A stretch of 64,000 nt of DNA from an uncultured Centipeda sp. (GTDB lineage: Bacteria > Bacillota > Negativicutes > Selenomonadales > Selenomonadaceae). The stretch lies in contig CAJPQT010000016.1 in the NCBI GenBank assembly GCA_905372865.1, positions 4,393-68,392 on the forward strand, given 5' to 3'. This document shows positions 24,243-32,696 of this stretch, piece after piece. Within the stretch, counting starts at the first letter, position 1. Every line of letters starts with the position of its first letter. Both the position numbers and the translations under genes were made by a program. A model generated the notes under the pieces. The model searched no databases. It worked only from the letters and a program-made list of their open reading frames with translations, and was not told the DNA's origin.

Positions 24243-25346
24243 ATGAACATCCGAAGCAAAAAACGCAAGGGAATGGCTCTCGCTGCGGGAGCAGTTCTGG
24301 CCTCCTTTGTTATCTTTGGCGGCTGCTCGATGGGAACGGCCGCCGATAACACAGTCAGCGGCACAAAGCCCGCGCAGACAGTTGATGTCTCCGGGCTCTC
24401 GGAGGCACGCAACACGCCTGTTGTCCGTGCGGCAAAGGCGGTTGGGCCTGCTGTCGTGGGCATCACGAACAAGGCGGTCGCACGCGACTGGTTCAATAAT
24501 CCGGTGGAAACGCAGGGCGTTGGTTCCGGCGTGATTTTCCGCAGCGACGGCTACATTGTGACGAATAACCATGTGGTCGACGGAGCGAAGGAGATCATTG
24601 TCTCGCTCTCTGATGGACGCAGCATCAAGGGCAAACTCATCGGAAAGGATGAGTTCACCGATCTCGCCGTTGTGAAGGTGGATGAAAGCAACCTGCCGAC
24701 AGCGGTTTTTGGCAACTCCGATTCCGTTGTTGTTGGAGAGCCCGCGATTGCGATTGGCAATCCGCTCGGGCTTGAGTTCCAGGGCAGCGTTACCGTCGGT
24801 GTTATCAGTGCACTGAACCGTACGCTTGATGTCAGCGATAAGCGCGTGAAGCTGCTGCAGACCGATGCAGCAATCAGCCCCGGCAACTCGGGTGGGGCAC
24901 TTGTAAACGCCGACGGTGAAGTTATCGGCATCAACAGTGCAAAGGTGGCGGCAGCTGCGGTCGAGGGCATGGGGTTCTCCATCCCAATCAATACGGTGCA
25001 GACCATCGTGAATGAGCTGATCGAAAAGGGCTATGTGGCACGTCCGTACCTCGGTGTCTCCGTGTTCGATCCGACGACAGCTGCACGCTACGGCTATCAG
25101 CTCAATATCGACAAGGGGGTCTACATCTTCCGTCTGACCCTCGACGGGCCCTGCGGCAAGGCGGGCTTCCAGCGCGGTGACATCATCCTCGCGATCGACG
25201 GCGAGGAGGTCAACAGCGTTGCAGATCTGCGCAATAAGATCGCCTCGTACAAGGTCGGCGACAAGGTGACGGTAACATACGACCGCAACGATACGAAGCA
25301 CAAAGCAGAGGTAACGCTCGAAGAAATGCCGCAGGAAGATCGGTGA
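24243..25346 (+). CDS. htrA: HtrA/DegP-type serine protease with PDZ domain, likely lipoprotein
   Basis: An envelope quality-control protease of the S1C family. The 367-residue protein starts with a basic, hydrophobic signal segment ending in FGGCSMG, which resembles a lipobox with Cys about residue 25. The catalytic triad is visible: His in TNNHVVDG, Asp in EFTDLAVVKV and Ser in SPGNSGGALV. A single PDZ domain (PYLGVSVFD to GDIILAIDGEEV) closes it. The ATG at 24243 follows AAGGAGATG. Its stop overlaps the rlmH start by GTGA, so the two are translationally coupled. Confidence 0.93.
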   Translation: MNIRSKKRKGMALAAGAVLASFVIFGGCSMGTAADNTVSGTKPAQTVDVSGLSEARNTPVVRAAKAVGPAVVGITNKAVARDWFNNPVETQGVGSGVIFRSDGYIVTNNHVVDGAKEIIVSLSDGRSIKGKLIGKDEFTDLAVVKVDESNLPTAVFGNSDSVVVGEPAIAIGNPLGLEFQGSVTVGVISALNRTLDVSDKRVKLLQTDAAISPGNSGGALVNADGEVIGINSAKVAAAAVEGMGFSIPINTVQTIVNELIEKGYVARPYLGVSVFDPTTAARYGYQLNIDKGVYIFRLTLDGPCGKAGFQRGDIILAIDGEEVNSVADLRNKIASYKVGDKVTVTYDRNDTKHKAEVTLEEMPQEDR

Positions 25347-25822
25347 AGATCAGCATTGTCTGTGCGGGAAAACTGAAGGAAACGTATTTGCGTGATGGGA
25401 TCGCAGAGTATGAGAAACGACTGCGGCCCTATGCCGATGTACAAATACGTGAGATTGCCGAAGAGCGCATGAAGGAGCATCCGTCCGCAGCGGAAAAAGC
25501 AGGGGTCCTGCGTCGTGAGGGAGAGCGCCTTCTCGCGCAGGTACCAAAGGATGCCTACCTCATCGTACTGGATGTCGGCGGTACAGCCTATTCCTCGGAG
25601 GAGCTTGCGGCAAAGCTGGACGGGATTGCGCTCGCGGGGCAGAGCCACGCTGCCTTTCTCATCGGCGGCCCCTTCGGGCTGTCGGATGAGGTGCGCCGCA
25701 CGGCCGGACTTCGACTTTCATTCTCGCACTTCACACTCCCGCATCAGCTGATCCGACTTTTTCTGATGGAGCAAATCTATCGAGCTTTTAAGATCAGCAG
25801 GGGAGAGCCATATCATCTGTAG
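25343..25822 (+). CDS. rlmH: 23S rRNA (pseudouridine1915-N3)-methyltransferase RlmH
   Basis: A SPOUT-class methyltransferase acting on helix 69 of 23S rRNA. The 159-residue length is exact for the family. Typical motifs are KISIVCAGKLKETYL at the N-terminus, LIVLDVGGTAYSSEE, the knot segment FLIGGPFGLSDEV and the C-terminal HQLIRLFLMEQIYRAFKI. The GTG start overlaps the htrA stop. A strong terminator follows. Confidence 0.96.
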   Translation: MKISIVCAGKLKETYLRDGIAEYEKRLRPYADVQIREIAEERMKEHPSAAEKAGVLRREGERLLAQVPKDAYLIVLDVGGTAYSSEELAAKLDGIALAGQSHAAFLIGGPFGLSDEVRRTAGLRLSFSHFTLPHQLIRLFLMEQIYRAFKISRGEPYHL

Positions 25823-25825
25823 AAC

Positions 25826-25862
25826 GAGAGGTTTCTGCAAAAATGCAGAGGCCTCTTTTTTG
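25826..25862 (+). terminator. Rho-independent terminator after rlmH
   Basis: A stem built from AGAGG and TCTGCA against TGCAGA and CCTCT, with a short A-rich loop, followed by a T tract. Confidence 0.85.
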
Positions 25863-25920
25863 TATTTCAAGTGCATATTGTATTCATGCCCGCAATCTCT
25901 ATACAAAGTTCCGCCGCGTG

Positions 25921-25929
25921 TGCTATACT
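25921..25929 (+). promoter_or_regulatory. Extended -10 promoter of gdhA
   Basis: TGCTATACT is an extended -10 element about 48 bases before the gdhA start; no good -35 is visible. Confidence 0.5.
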
Positions 25930-25976
25930 CTGTCACGTTCGATAGGTCATCGGGCGAGCAAGAGGGAGGAGTTACA

Positions 25977-27326
25977 ATGTCTGATATGAAACAGTATGTC
26001 GATGATATTCTCGATCTGGTATCGAAGCGCGATCCCGATCAAACGCATTTCAAGAACACAGTTGCCGAGGTTCTGACATCCGTCGTTCCGCTTTTGGAGA
26101 AGCATCCGGAGTACAAGCAGCACAAGATCCTCGAGCGCATGATCGAGCCGGATCGCATCATCACATTCCGCGTGCCATGGGTGGACGACAAGGGCGAGAT
26201 CCAGGTCAACCGTGGGTTTCGTGTACAGATGTCCAGCACGCTCGGACCATACAAGGGCGGTCTGCGCTTCCATCCAAGCGTGACGCTCGATATTCTGAAA
26301 TTCCTCGCATTTGAGCAGGTCTACAAGAATGCGCTGACGGGACTGCCGATTGGCGGCGGCAAGGGCGGCTCGGACTTTGATCCGCACGGGCGCTCCGACA
26401 ACGAAGTCATGAATTTCTGCCAGAGCTTCATGACGGAGCTCTATCGCCACATCGGGCCGAACGTGGATGTTCCGGCAGGCGATATCGGCGTCGGCGGACG
26501 CGAGATCGGCTATCTCTTCGGTCAGTACAAGCGCATCCGCGACTCCTATGATGCAGGCGTTCTGACGGGCAAGCGCACGGACTACTGGGGCAGCCTTGCG
26601 CGTACGGAGGCAACGGGCTACGGTCTGCTCTATTTCGTACAGGATATGCTTGCGGCGAAGGGCATCGACCTCGCGGGCAAGACGGTCGTCGTCTCCGGCG
26701 CGGGCAACGTTGCAATCTATGCCATCGAGAAGGCACAGGAGTTTGGCGCGAAGGTCGTGACCTGTTCCGACTCGAACGGCTACATCTACGATCCGGACGG
26801 CATCGATCTCGCGGCGGTCAAGGACATCAAGGAAGTCCGCCGCGCACGCATCAAGGAGTATGCAGCGACCCATCCAAATGCAGAGTACCATGAGGGCTGC
26901 AGCGGTGTCTGGTCGGTGAAGTGCGATATTGCACTGCCGTGCGCGACGCAGAGCGAGATTGATCTGGAGTCGGCAAAGCAGCTCGTTGCAAATGGCGTGC
27001 AAGCGGTCGGCGAGGGGGCGAATATGCCGTCGACCCTCGATGCGATCACGTATTTCCAGAGCCACAAGGTACTCTTTGCACCGGCGAAGGCGGCGAATGC
27101 GGGTGGTGTCGCGACCTCCGCACTCGAGATGTCGCAGAACTCCGAGCGTCGTCAGTGGACGTTCGAGAAGGTGGACAAGCGTCTCCGCAAGATCATGTCG
27201 CACATCTACCGCGACGCAAAGAAGAATGCGGAACTGTATGCCGACCCCGACGATCTCGTCGCGGGTGCAAATATCACGGCGTTCGCAAAGGTTGCAGATG
27301 TTATGCTTGCACATGGGCTTGTGTAA
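25977..27326 (+). CDS. gdhA: NADP-type glutamate dehydrogenase
   Basis: Interconverts glutamate with 2-oxoglutarate and ammonium. At 449 residues it belongs to the 50-kDa hexameric class typical of NADP-dependent, assimilatory enzymes. Landmarks are PYKGGLRFHPSV, the catalytic-lysine segment LPIGGGKGGSDFDP, DVPAGDIGVGGREIGYLFG, and the dinucleotide-binding VVVSGAGNVAIYAIE near residue 235. GGGAGGAG precedes the ATG. It appears to be a stand-alone unit, with its own promoter and a UUCG-loop terminator. Confidence 0.96.
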   Translation: MSDMKQYVDDILDLVSKRDPDQTHFKNTVAEVLTSVVPLLEKHPEYKQHKILERMIEPDRIITFRVPWVDDKGEIQVNRGFRVQMSSTLGPYKGGLRFHPSVTLDILKFLAFEQVYKNALTGLPIGGGKGGSDFDPHGRSDNEVMNFCQSFMTELYRHIGPNVDVPAGDIGVGGREIGYLFGQYKRIRDSYDAGVLTGKRTDYWGSLARTEATGYGLLYFVQDMLAAKGIDLAGKTVVVSGAGNVAIYAIEKAQEFGAKVVTCSDSNGYIYDPDGIDLAAVKDIKEVRRARIKEYAATHPNAEYHEGCSGVWSVKCDIALPCATQSEIDLESAKQLVANGVQAVGEGANMPSTLDAITYFQSHKVLFAPAKAANAGGVATSALEMSQNSERRQWTFEKVDKRLRKIMSHIYRDAKKNAELYADPDDLVAGANITAFAKVADVMLAHGLV

Positions 27327-27344
27327 CTATAGAATCGTATAGAG

Positions 27345-27370
27345 AAGGGCTGCTTCGGCAGCTCTTTTTC
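27345..27370 (+). terminator. Terminator of gdhA with UUCG loop
   Basis: A nine-pair stem AAGGGCTGC / GCAGCTCTT capped by TTCG, followed by a T tract. Confidence 0.9.
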
Positions 27371-27380
27371 TTTGGGGTCT

Positions 27381-27700
27381 ACGTCAAATTTTACGGACAG
27401 GCATGCTCTACGCAAACACTTAGTTGCGCAAATGTTCGTGTGCTTGGGCGCTCAAATACCGCTGGACTTCTTAAACGCGCTACGCTTGAACGAAAGAAGT
27501 CCAACGGGGCGTACCGCACAAGCGGTCAACGGCATCCAATCACACTTCGTTAACACTTGTGTTCTTGGGTCGTTTTCCCATGCGACCTGTTCCCCAATCA
27601 GCTTCGTCCTGCGGACTTACTTCTTGGACAGATCAGTATTTTCCCGCTTGCTCCACTCGGGTTTGCTTAGGAGCATCGCTGACCTCATTTTCTCGTAACA
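27381..27700. ncRNA. Hairpin-rich intergenic stretch, candidate structured RNA or repeat
   Basis: The roughly 410 bases between the gdhA terminator and uppP have no recognisable gene but carry a series of perfect inverted repeats: CGCAA (27411) with TTGCG (27424), TGGACTTCTT (27463) with AAGAAGTCCA (27494), ACCGC-ACAA-GCGGT (27513-27526), GGTCG (27568) with CGACC (27583), GTCC-TGC-GGAC (27606-27616), and TGCTCC (27649) with GGAGCA (27670). A 108-codon open frame also spans it on the + strand but has no ribosome-binding site and no recognisable domain. It could be a structured RNA, a dispersed intergenic repeat, or a decayed gene. No known RNA class was recognised. Confidence 0.35.
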
Positions 27701-27735
27701 TTTATCATAGAAATCGTGCAGAAATGCGGGAACTA

Positions 27736-27744
27736 TGCTATAAT
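27736..27744 (+). promoter_or_regulatory. Extended -10 promoter of uppP
   Basis: TGCTATAAT about 45 bases before the uppP start codon. Confidence 0.55.
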
Positions 27745-27789
27745 AGGCGGGATTTTAGAGGTCCTTGTTAGAGGAGGAGTACATTTACC

Positions 27790-28635
27790 GTGGATATTTC
27801 ATTGATGGAGATGCTGAAGGTTGTCGTTCTGGGCATTGTGGAAGGATTGACGGAGTGGCTGCCCGTATCGAGCACAGGACACATGATCCTCGTTGACGAA
27901 TTCATCCGTCTCGATGTGTCGACGGCATTCATGGATATGTTCCTCGTTGTGATCCAGCTCGGTGCGATTCTCGCTGTTGTCGTGCTGAATGCCGAAAAGC
28001 TCAACCCGTTCTTAAAGAGCAAGTCGGAGGCGGAGCGCCGCGCAACGTTCGATCTCTGGGGCAAGGTTATCGTCGCCTGTCTGCCGGCCGCTGTGATCGG
28101 GCTTGCGTTCAATAAGTATATGGAAGAACATTTCATGAATGCCCCCGTCGTCGCCGCAATGTTAATCCTCTACGGGGTGCTCTTCATTGTGGTGGAACGC
28201 TGGAACAAGCATCGTACACCACGCGTAGACGATCTTTCTGCACTGGACTATCGTACAGCATTTATCATCGGTATGTTTCAGGTGCTCTCGCTCGTCCCGG
28301 GGACGAGCCGCTCGGGTGCAACAATTCTCGGCGGCATCATCTTCGGTGCGAGCCGCTATGTGGCAACGGAGTTCACGTTTTTCCTTGCGATTCCCGTTAT
28401 GTTTGGCGCATCGTTCTTGAAGCTGGTAAAATTCGGATGGAATTACTCGGGAACCGAGCTTATGATCCTTGGCGTGGGCATGATGACAGCATTCGTCGTG
28501 TCGATCCTCTCGATTCGATTCCTCCTGCGCTACATCAAGCGCAACGATTTTACGGCGTTCGGCTGGTATCGCATCGTGCTCGGCATCGTTGTACTCGCCT
28601 ATCTCTTCCTGGTCGGCGACCCGACGAAGGAGTAA
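27790..28635 (+). CDS. uppP: Undecaprenyl-diphosphate phosphatase
   Basis: An integral membrane phosphatase (BacA/UppP) that recycles undecaprenyl pyrophosphate, the lipid carrier of cell-wall and surface polysaccharide synthesis. Of 281 residues, it shows the two conserved active-site regions [17 protein letters not shown] near residue 18 and [13 protein letters not shown] near residue 172, between multiple hydrophobic helices. The start is GTG at 27790 behind AGAGGAGGAG. It is followed three bases later by pth, so the two are likely co-transcribed. Confidence 0.96.
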   Translation: MDISLMEMLKVVVLGIVEGLTEWLPVSSTGHMILVDEFIRLDVSTAFMDMFLVVIQLGAILAVVVLNAEKLNPFLKSKSEAERRATFDLWGKVIVACLPAAVIGLAFNKYMEEHFMNAPVVAAMLILYGVLFIVVERWNKHRTPRVDDLSALDYRTAFIIGMFQVLSLVPGTSRSGATILGGIIFGASRYVATEFTFFLAIPVMFGASFLKLVKFGWNYSGTELMILGVGMMTAFVVSILSIRFLLRYIKRNDFTAFGWYRIVLGIVVLAYLFLVGDPTKE

Positions 28636-28638
28636 GAC

Positions 28639-29271
28639 ATGAAGATCATTGCAGGGCTTGGCAACCCCGGTGCAGAGTATGCACAAACGAAGCACAACGT
28701 CGGATTTATGCTCGTGGATGCACTCGCGGAGCGGTTGAATGCGCCCGCATGGAAGGAAGATTTTTTCTCCGCGCTCACAGAGGTACGAATGGGCGGGGAA
28801 AAGGTCTTTCTTGTCAAGCCGCTCACCTATATGAACAGCAGCGGTGAGGCGCTCGGTCCGATGCTTTCATACTATAAATTGGGCGCAGAGAATCTGACCG
28901 TTGTTCACGATGATATGGATATCCCCGCAGGGACGGTGCGCATCCGCAGAAAGGGAGGCTCGGGCGGTCATAACGGCATCAAGTCGATCCTCGCTCATGT
29001 GGGCAGCGAGGACTTTGCACGTGTGCGCATCGGCATCGGACGTCCGCCCGCAGGATGGACGGTCATCAACCATGTACTTGCGCCGTTCGCGGCAGAGGAT
29101 GTGCTGAAGATCCGTGCGGCAATTGACTATCTCCTGCCCGCCGTGGAGTGTATCGTGACGGATGGCGTAGATTTTGCGATGAACCGTTACAACCCGCATA
29201 AAAAGAAAGCAAAGAAGCAAGAGGAACGTCATGAAGCCCAAGAAGAAGGCGGCGCATCCGCGCGCACATAA
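28639..29271 (+). CDS. pth: Peptidyl-tRNA hydrolase
   Basis: Releases tRNA from prematurely dissociated peptidyl-tRNA. Conserved sequence includes GLGNPGAEYAQTKHNVGF with the catalytic His, PLTYMNSSGE, VVHDDMDIPAG and GGSGGHNGIKSI. The family body ends near residue 185. The last 25 residues are a Lys/Glu/Ala-rich tail that overlaps the next gene by 41 bases. Confidence 0.96.
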   Translation: MKIIAGLGNPGAEYAQTKHNVGFMLVDALAERLNAPAWKEDFFSALTEVRMGGEKVFLVKPLTYMNSSGEALGPMLSYYKLGAENLTVVHDDMDIPAGTVRIRRKGGSGGHNGIKSILAHVGSEDFARVRIGIGRPPAGWTVINHVLAPFAAEDVLKIRAAIDYLLPAVECIVTDGVDFAMNRYNPHKKKAKKQEERHEAQEEGGASART

Positions 29272-30508
29272 GGACGAAATTACGGCGGTCTACGCCGACC
29301 GCCACGGCAATATCTGCGAGGCGGACGGCATACGCGGGCTTGGACGCATTGGCGCATCCAATGTTTCGCTTCGTCCTGCCGACCTCATACCGCTTCCCGA
29401 GAGCGCCGATCTGATGTTTATGCCCGAGCACTCTGCCGTCGGACAGAATCGCGACGGCGACGAAGAGTATATTGCGGGGACGGCGGTCGCCGCAATCCTG
29501 CCGCAGGGTTATACGCGCACGCATCTGCCCGCCTTTCATCGTGCAGATATGGCTGCGCCGCTGCCGCTCTATGGGTATACGGCGGTTGTCGCCCATCATG
29601 GGCAGCTGTGTGTCGCTGCTGTCTACACGGACGAGAATGAAAAGTGGGATCCCGCCAATTACAACGGCAAGGAATTGAAGAAGCTCGTGCGCCGCACGAT
29701 GAAGGAGCTGCCGAACAACCGCATTGTGGAGCAGGTAGGCGGCTGCTCGCTCAACTATCACTGCCTCACAGCACAGAATCTGTTTTATCGGCGTTGGGAG
29801 TGTGGTGTGCCGACATCACCTGTCTGCAATGCGAACTGTCTCGGCTGTATCTCGCTCCAGAGTTCAGAGTGCTGCCCATCACCGCAGGAGCGCATTACAT
29901 TTTCCCCGACGGCGGAGGAGATCGCAGAGGTCGGCATCTACCATCTCTCACTTGCCCCCGACGGCATCATCAGTTTTGGGCAGGGCTGTGAGGGGGAACC
30001 GTCGCTCGCAGCTGACCGTATCGCCGAAGGAATCCGAAAGATTCGTGCCGTGACCGCGTGTGGTCAGATCAATATGAACTCGAATGCAGGCTTTCCCGAG
30101 GGGATGAAAAAGATCGTGGATGCGGGACTGGACTCTCTGCGCATCTCCATCATCAGTGCACGCAATGAAAGCTATGACGCATATTACCGCGCAAGCTATT
30201 TGCTTGACAATGTAAAGGAGTCACTGCGTTATGCGCTCGGTCACGGTGTCTATGTCTCGCTGAATTTACTCCACTTCCCGGGCTTTACCGACCGTCCTGA
30301 GGAATTGGCTGCATGGCAGGACTTTTTTCGTGCGCTGCCCGTCCAGATGATCCAGATGCGCAATCTGAACATCGACCCAACGCTCTTCCTGCAAGCGATG
30401 CCAAAGGCTCTGGGTGAACCTGTCGGAACAAAGATATTTATGGATGAACTGCACAGAGAGTTCCCGCAGCTTGTCATTGGAAGTTTCAGTCACTATGTAA
30501 ATAATTGA
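29231..30508 (+). CDS. Radical SAM protein of unknown function
   Basis: A 425-residue radical SAM enzyme. The iron-sulfur cluster motif is CNANCLGC (CX3CX2C, about residue 198), and extra cysteines follow (SSECCPSP). The downstream barrel has ISFGQGCEGEPSL and DSLRISIISARNESYDAYY. The N-terminal 190 residues precede the motif and contain LPEHS-like segments without a recognised domain. The start lies inside the pth tail behind AGAGGAACG, implying translational coupling. Similar proteins are widespread in Negativicutes and Clostridia. The substrate is unknown. Confidence 0.85.
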   Translation: MKPKKKAAHPRAHKDEITAVYADRHGNICEADGIRGLGRIGASNVSLRPADLIPLPESADLMFMPEHSAVGQNRDGDEEYIAGTAVAAILPQGYTRTHLPAFHRADMAAPLPLYGYTAVVAHHGQLCVAAVYTDENEKWDPANYNGKELKKLVRRTMKELPNNRIVEQVGGCSLNYHCLTAQNLFYRRWECGVPTSPVCNANCLGCISLQSSECCPSPQERITFSPTAEEIAEVGIYHLSLAPDGIISFGQGCEGEPSLAADRIAEGIRKIRAVTACGQINMNSNAGFPEGMKKIVDAGLDSLRISIISARNESYDAYYRASYLLDNVKESLRYALGHGVYVSLNLLHFPGFTDRPEELAAWQDFFRALPVQMIQMRNLNIDPTLFLQAMPKALGEPVGTKIFMDELHREFPQLVIGSFSHYVNN

Positions 30509-30534
30509 CTTTTCGTGCAGTATCGGATAGAATG

Positions 30535-30562
30535 TCCCTGTGTATCGTGTGGTACACAGGGA
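30535..30562. repeat. 10-bp inverted repeat before the glmS ribozyme
   Basis: TCCCTGTGTA (30535-30544) and TACACAGGGA (30553-30562) form a perfect hairpin with an 8-base loop. No T tract follows, so it is either a weak terminator of the radical SAM gene or the 5' end of the glmS leader. Confidence 0.5.
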
Positions 30563-30590
30563 TTTCATATTATGGAAAAGAGTTTTTCTT

Positions 30591-30745
30591 AGCGCTGGCT
30601 CTGGGTTATCCTTGCCCAGAGGACGAGGAGAAGGTTGTCGAGCCGTCAGCGGATGCCTTCCGGCACGCTCTGTCGAGAGTCTGTGGTCAAAGCGCAGGGG
30701 CGACCCTGCGGACAAAGCTGCAGATGGAGCGAAATCCCTGAGCGA
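30591..30745 (+). ncRNA. glmS self-cleaving ribozyme (glucosamine-6-phosphate sensor)
   Basis: The leader of glmS carries the conserved core of the glmS ribozyme. AGCGC begins at 30591, where cleavage is expected between A30591 and G30592. The P2 helix CTCTGGG / CCCAGAG follows, then the invariant GACGAGG, TTGTCGA, the AGCGGATGCCTTCCGG block, a P4-type hairpin GCAGGG-GCGA-CCCTGC, and GCGGACAAAG. In Firmicutes, glucosamine-6-phosphate acts as cofactor for self-cleavage, which leads to destruction of the glmS message. The element ends just before the Shine-Dalgarno of glmS. Confidence 0.9.
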
Positions 30746-30775
30746 TGGATTGATTATCGGTCAGGAGGTATTTTT

Positions 30776-32605
30776 ATGTGTGGAATTGTCGGTTATGTCG
30801 GAGATCGCCAGGCAGCGGAGTTCCTGCTGGATGGTCTCTCGAAACTCGAGTATCGCGGCTATGATTCGGCGGGCATTGCTGTCTACGACGGGGAGCATAT
30901 TCGCGTCGAGAAGAGCGTCGGCCGCCTCGCTGCGCTGCGCGAAAAAATCAAGGGAGATATGCCTGTCGGCTGTCTCGGCATTGGCCATACGCGCTGGGCA
31001 ACGCACGGCCGTCCGTCAGATGTCAACTCGCATCCGCATACGGACTGTCACGGCGACTTTGCCGTTGTGCACAACGGTATCATTGAGAACTATCTCTCCC
31101 TAAAGGAGGAGCTCATTGCAAAGGGGCACGTCTTCAAATCCGAGACGGATACGGAGGTTGTCGTGCACCTCTTGGAGGAGGTCTACAGCGGGGACTTCAT
31201 CGCTGCAGTGCGCGCGGTTCTGGAGCGGATTGAGGGCTCTTATGCACTTGCCTTTATGAGCCGCAAGCATCCGGATCTACTCATCTGCACGAAGCAGGAC
31301 AATCCGCTTATCATTGGACTTGGTGAGGGGGAGAACTTTATCGCCTCCGATATTCCTGCCATCATTTCCAAGACACGTCGTACATATATCCTCGGTGACG
31401 GAGAAGTGGCAGTGGTCCGCAAGGATGCGGTCGAGGTGACGAATCATCTCGGGGCGCCTGTTCCGAAGAAGGTGTTTGAGGTCACATGGAATGCCGAGGC
31501 AGCGGAAAAGGGCGGCTATGAGCACTTCATGCTCAAAGAGATCCACGAACAGCCGAAGGCGGTGCGCGACACGATGAGTCAGCGCATTGCGCCAGATAAA
31601 ACATCCGTATCTTTTGAAGAGCTTGCATGGGATACGGCGTATCTAAACGCATTCAACAAGATCTACATCGTCGCGTGCGGTACGGCATACCATGCGGGGC
31701 TGGTCGGCAAATACTACATCGAGAAGCTGGCACGCGTCCTTGTCGAGGTTGACGTTGCATCCGAGTTCCGCTATCGCGACCCGATTGTCGATGAGCACAC
31801 ACTCCTAATTGTGGTTTCGCAGTCGGGGGAGACGAGCGATACGCTCGCCGCGCTCAAGGAGTCGAAGCGGCGCGGGGCAAAGACGCTTGCCATCACAAAC
31901 GTGGTCGGCTCCTCCATTGCGCGTGAGGCAGACCAAGTCGTCTATACATGGGCAGGTCCAGAGATCGCCGTTGCATCGACGAAAGCGTATACGACGCAGC
32001 TTGTCCTCTTCTTTATGCTCGCGCTCTACATGGCGGAGATCAAGGGGACCATTGCAGCGGAGCGTACGGCGCAGTTGGTCACGCAGCTGCATGAGATTCC
32101 GGCACAGATCTCGGAGATCCTGTCCGATGTCGACCCAATCAAGACCTTTGCAAAACAGTACGGCTTCAACGAGGATGTGTTCTACATCGGGCGTGGCCTA
32201 GATTACGCCGTATCCCTTGAGGGCGCACTGAAGCTGAAGGAGATCTCCTACATCCATGCGGAGGCGTATGCGGCGGGTGAACTGAAGCACGGTACACTCG
32301 CACTGATCGTGGAGGGCGTGCCCGTGATCGCACTTGCGACACAGCGCAACGTCTACGAAAAGACGCTTTCAAACATCAAGGAGGTCAAGGCGCGTGACGC
32401 GGTCGTTATCGGGATCGCGGCAGAGGGCGACACGGAGCTTGAGAAGTACGTCGATCACGTCATGCACGTACCCGCGTCGGATGAGTTCATCATGCCGATT
32501 CTCTCCGTCATTCCGCTGCAGCTGCTCGCCTACTACGCCGCAATCACACGCGGCTGCGATGTGGATAAGCCGCGCAACCTGGCGAAGTCGGTCACCGTCG
32601 AATAA
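30776..32605 (+). CDS. glmS: Glutamine-fructose-6-phosphate aminotransferase
   Basis: Makes glucosamine-6-phosphate, the entry step to UDP-GlcNAc for peptidoglycan and lipopolysaccharide. The ATG at 30776 follows AGGAGG and exposes the catalytic Cys at position 2 (MCGIVGYVG). The N-terminal glutaminase domain is followed by two SIS domains (CGTAYHAGLVGKYYIE, VVSQSGETSDTLAAL and YIGRGLDYAVSLEGALKLKE) and the conserved C-terminus KPRNLAKSVTVE. At 609 residues it is full length. It is controlled by the ribozyme in its leader and ends in a strong terminator. Confidence 0.97.
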   Translation: MCGIVGYVGDRQAAEFLLDGLSKLEYRGYDSAGIAVYDGEHIRVEKSVGRLAALREKIKGDMPVGCLGIGHTRWATHGRPSDVNSHPHTDCHGDFAVVHNGIIENYLSLKEELIAKGHVFKSETDTEVVVHLLEEVYSGDFIAAVRAVLERIEGSYALAFMSRKHPDLLICTKQDNPLIIGLGEGENFIASDIPAIISKTRRTYILGDGEVAVVRKDAVEVTNHLGAPVPKKVFEVTWNAEAAEKGGYEHFMLKEIHEQPKAVRDTMSQRIAPDKTSVSFEELAWDTAYLNAFNKIYIVACGTAYHAGLVGKYYIEKLARVLVEVDVASEFRYRDPIVDEHTLLIVVSQSGETSDTLAALKESKRRGAKTLAITNVVGSSIAREADQVVYTWAGPEIAVASTKAYTTQLVLFFMLALYMAEIKGTIAAERTAQLVTQLHEIPAQISEILSDVDPIKTFAKQYGFNEDVFYIGRGLDYAVSLEGALKLKEISYIHAEAYAAGELKHGTLALIVEGVPVIALATQRNVYEKTLSNIKEVKARDAVVIGIAAEGDTELEKYVDHVMHVPASDEFIMPILSVIPLQLLAYYAAITRGCDVDKPRNLAKSVTVE

Positions 32606-32619
32606 ATCAGATTATATTG

Positions 32620-32655
32620 AGAGCAGAGCTTCCATACGAGGCTCTGCTCTTTTTC
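32620..32655 (+). terminator. Rho-independent terminator of glmS
   Basis: A perfect 10-bp stem AGAGCAGAGC / GCTCTGCTCT with an 11-base loop and a T tract. Confidence 0.9.
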
Positions 32656-32666
32656 TGTGAAAAGAC

Positions 32667-32695
32667 GTGACAAAGACTGCATACTCTGTTATAAC
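32667..32695 (+). promoter_or_regulatory. Promoter of the threonine/serine exporter-like gene
   Basis: GTGACA (32667-32672), a 17-base spacer and TATAAC (32690-32695). It overlaps the first possible start codon of the gene, so translation must begin downstream. Confidence 0.5.
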
Positions 32696-32696
32696 T

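Noticed and set aside
24222..25301. 359-codon open frame antisense to htrA
   Set aside because: Shadow of a GC-rich gene whose catalytic triad and PDZ domain are clear on the sense strand.
25947..27314. 455-codon open frame antisense to gdhA
   Set aside because: It mirrors gdhA codon periodicity in a GC-rich gene, has no ribosome-binding site, and its product has no recognisable domain. The sense strand encodes an unmistakable glutamate dehydrogenase.
27372..27698. 108-codon + strand frame over the gdhA-uppP gap
   Set aside because: TTG start inside the terminator T tract, no Shine-Dalgarno and no domain. The inverted repeats across it argue for RNA or repeat structure, though coding cannot be wholly excluded.
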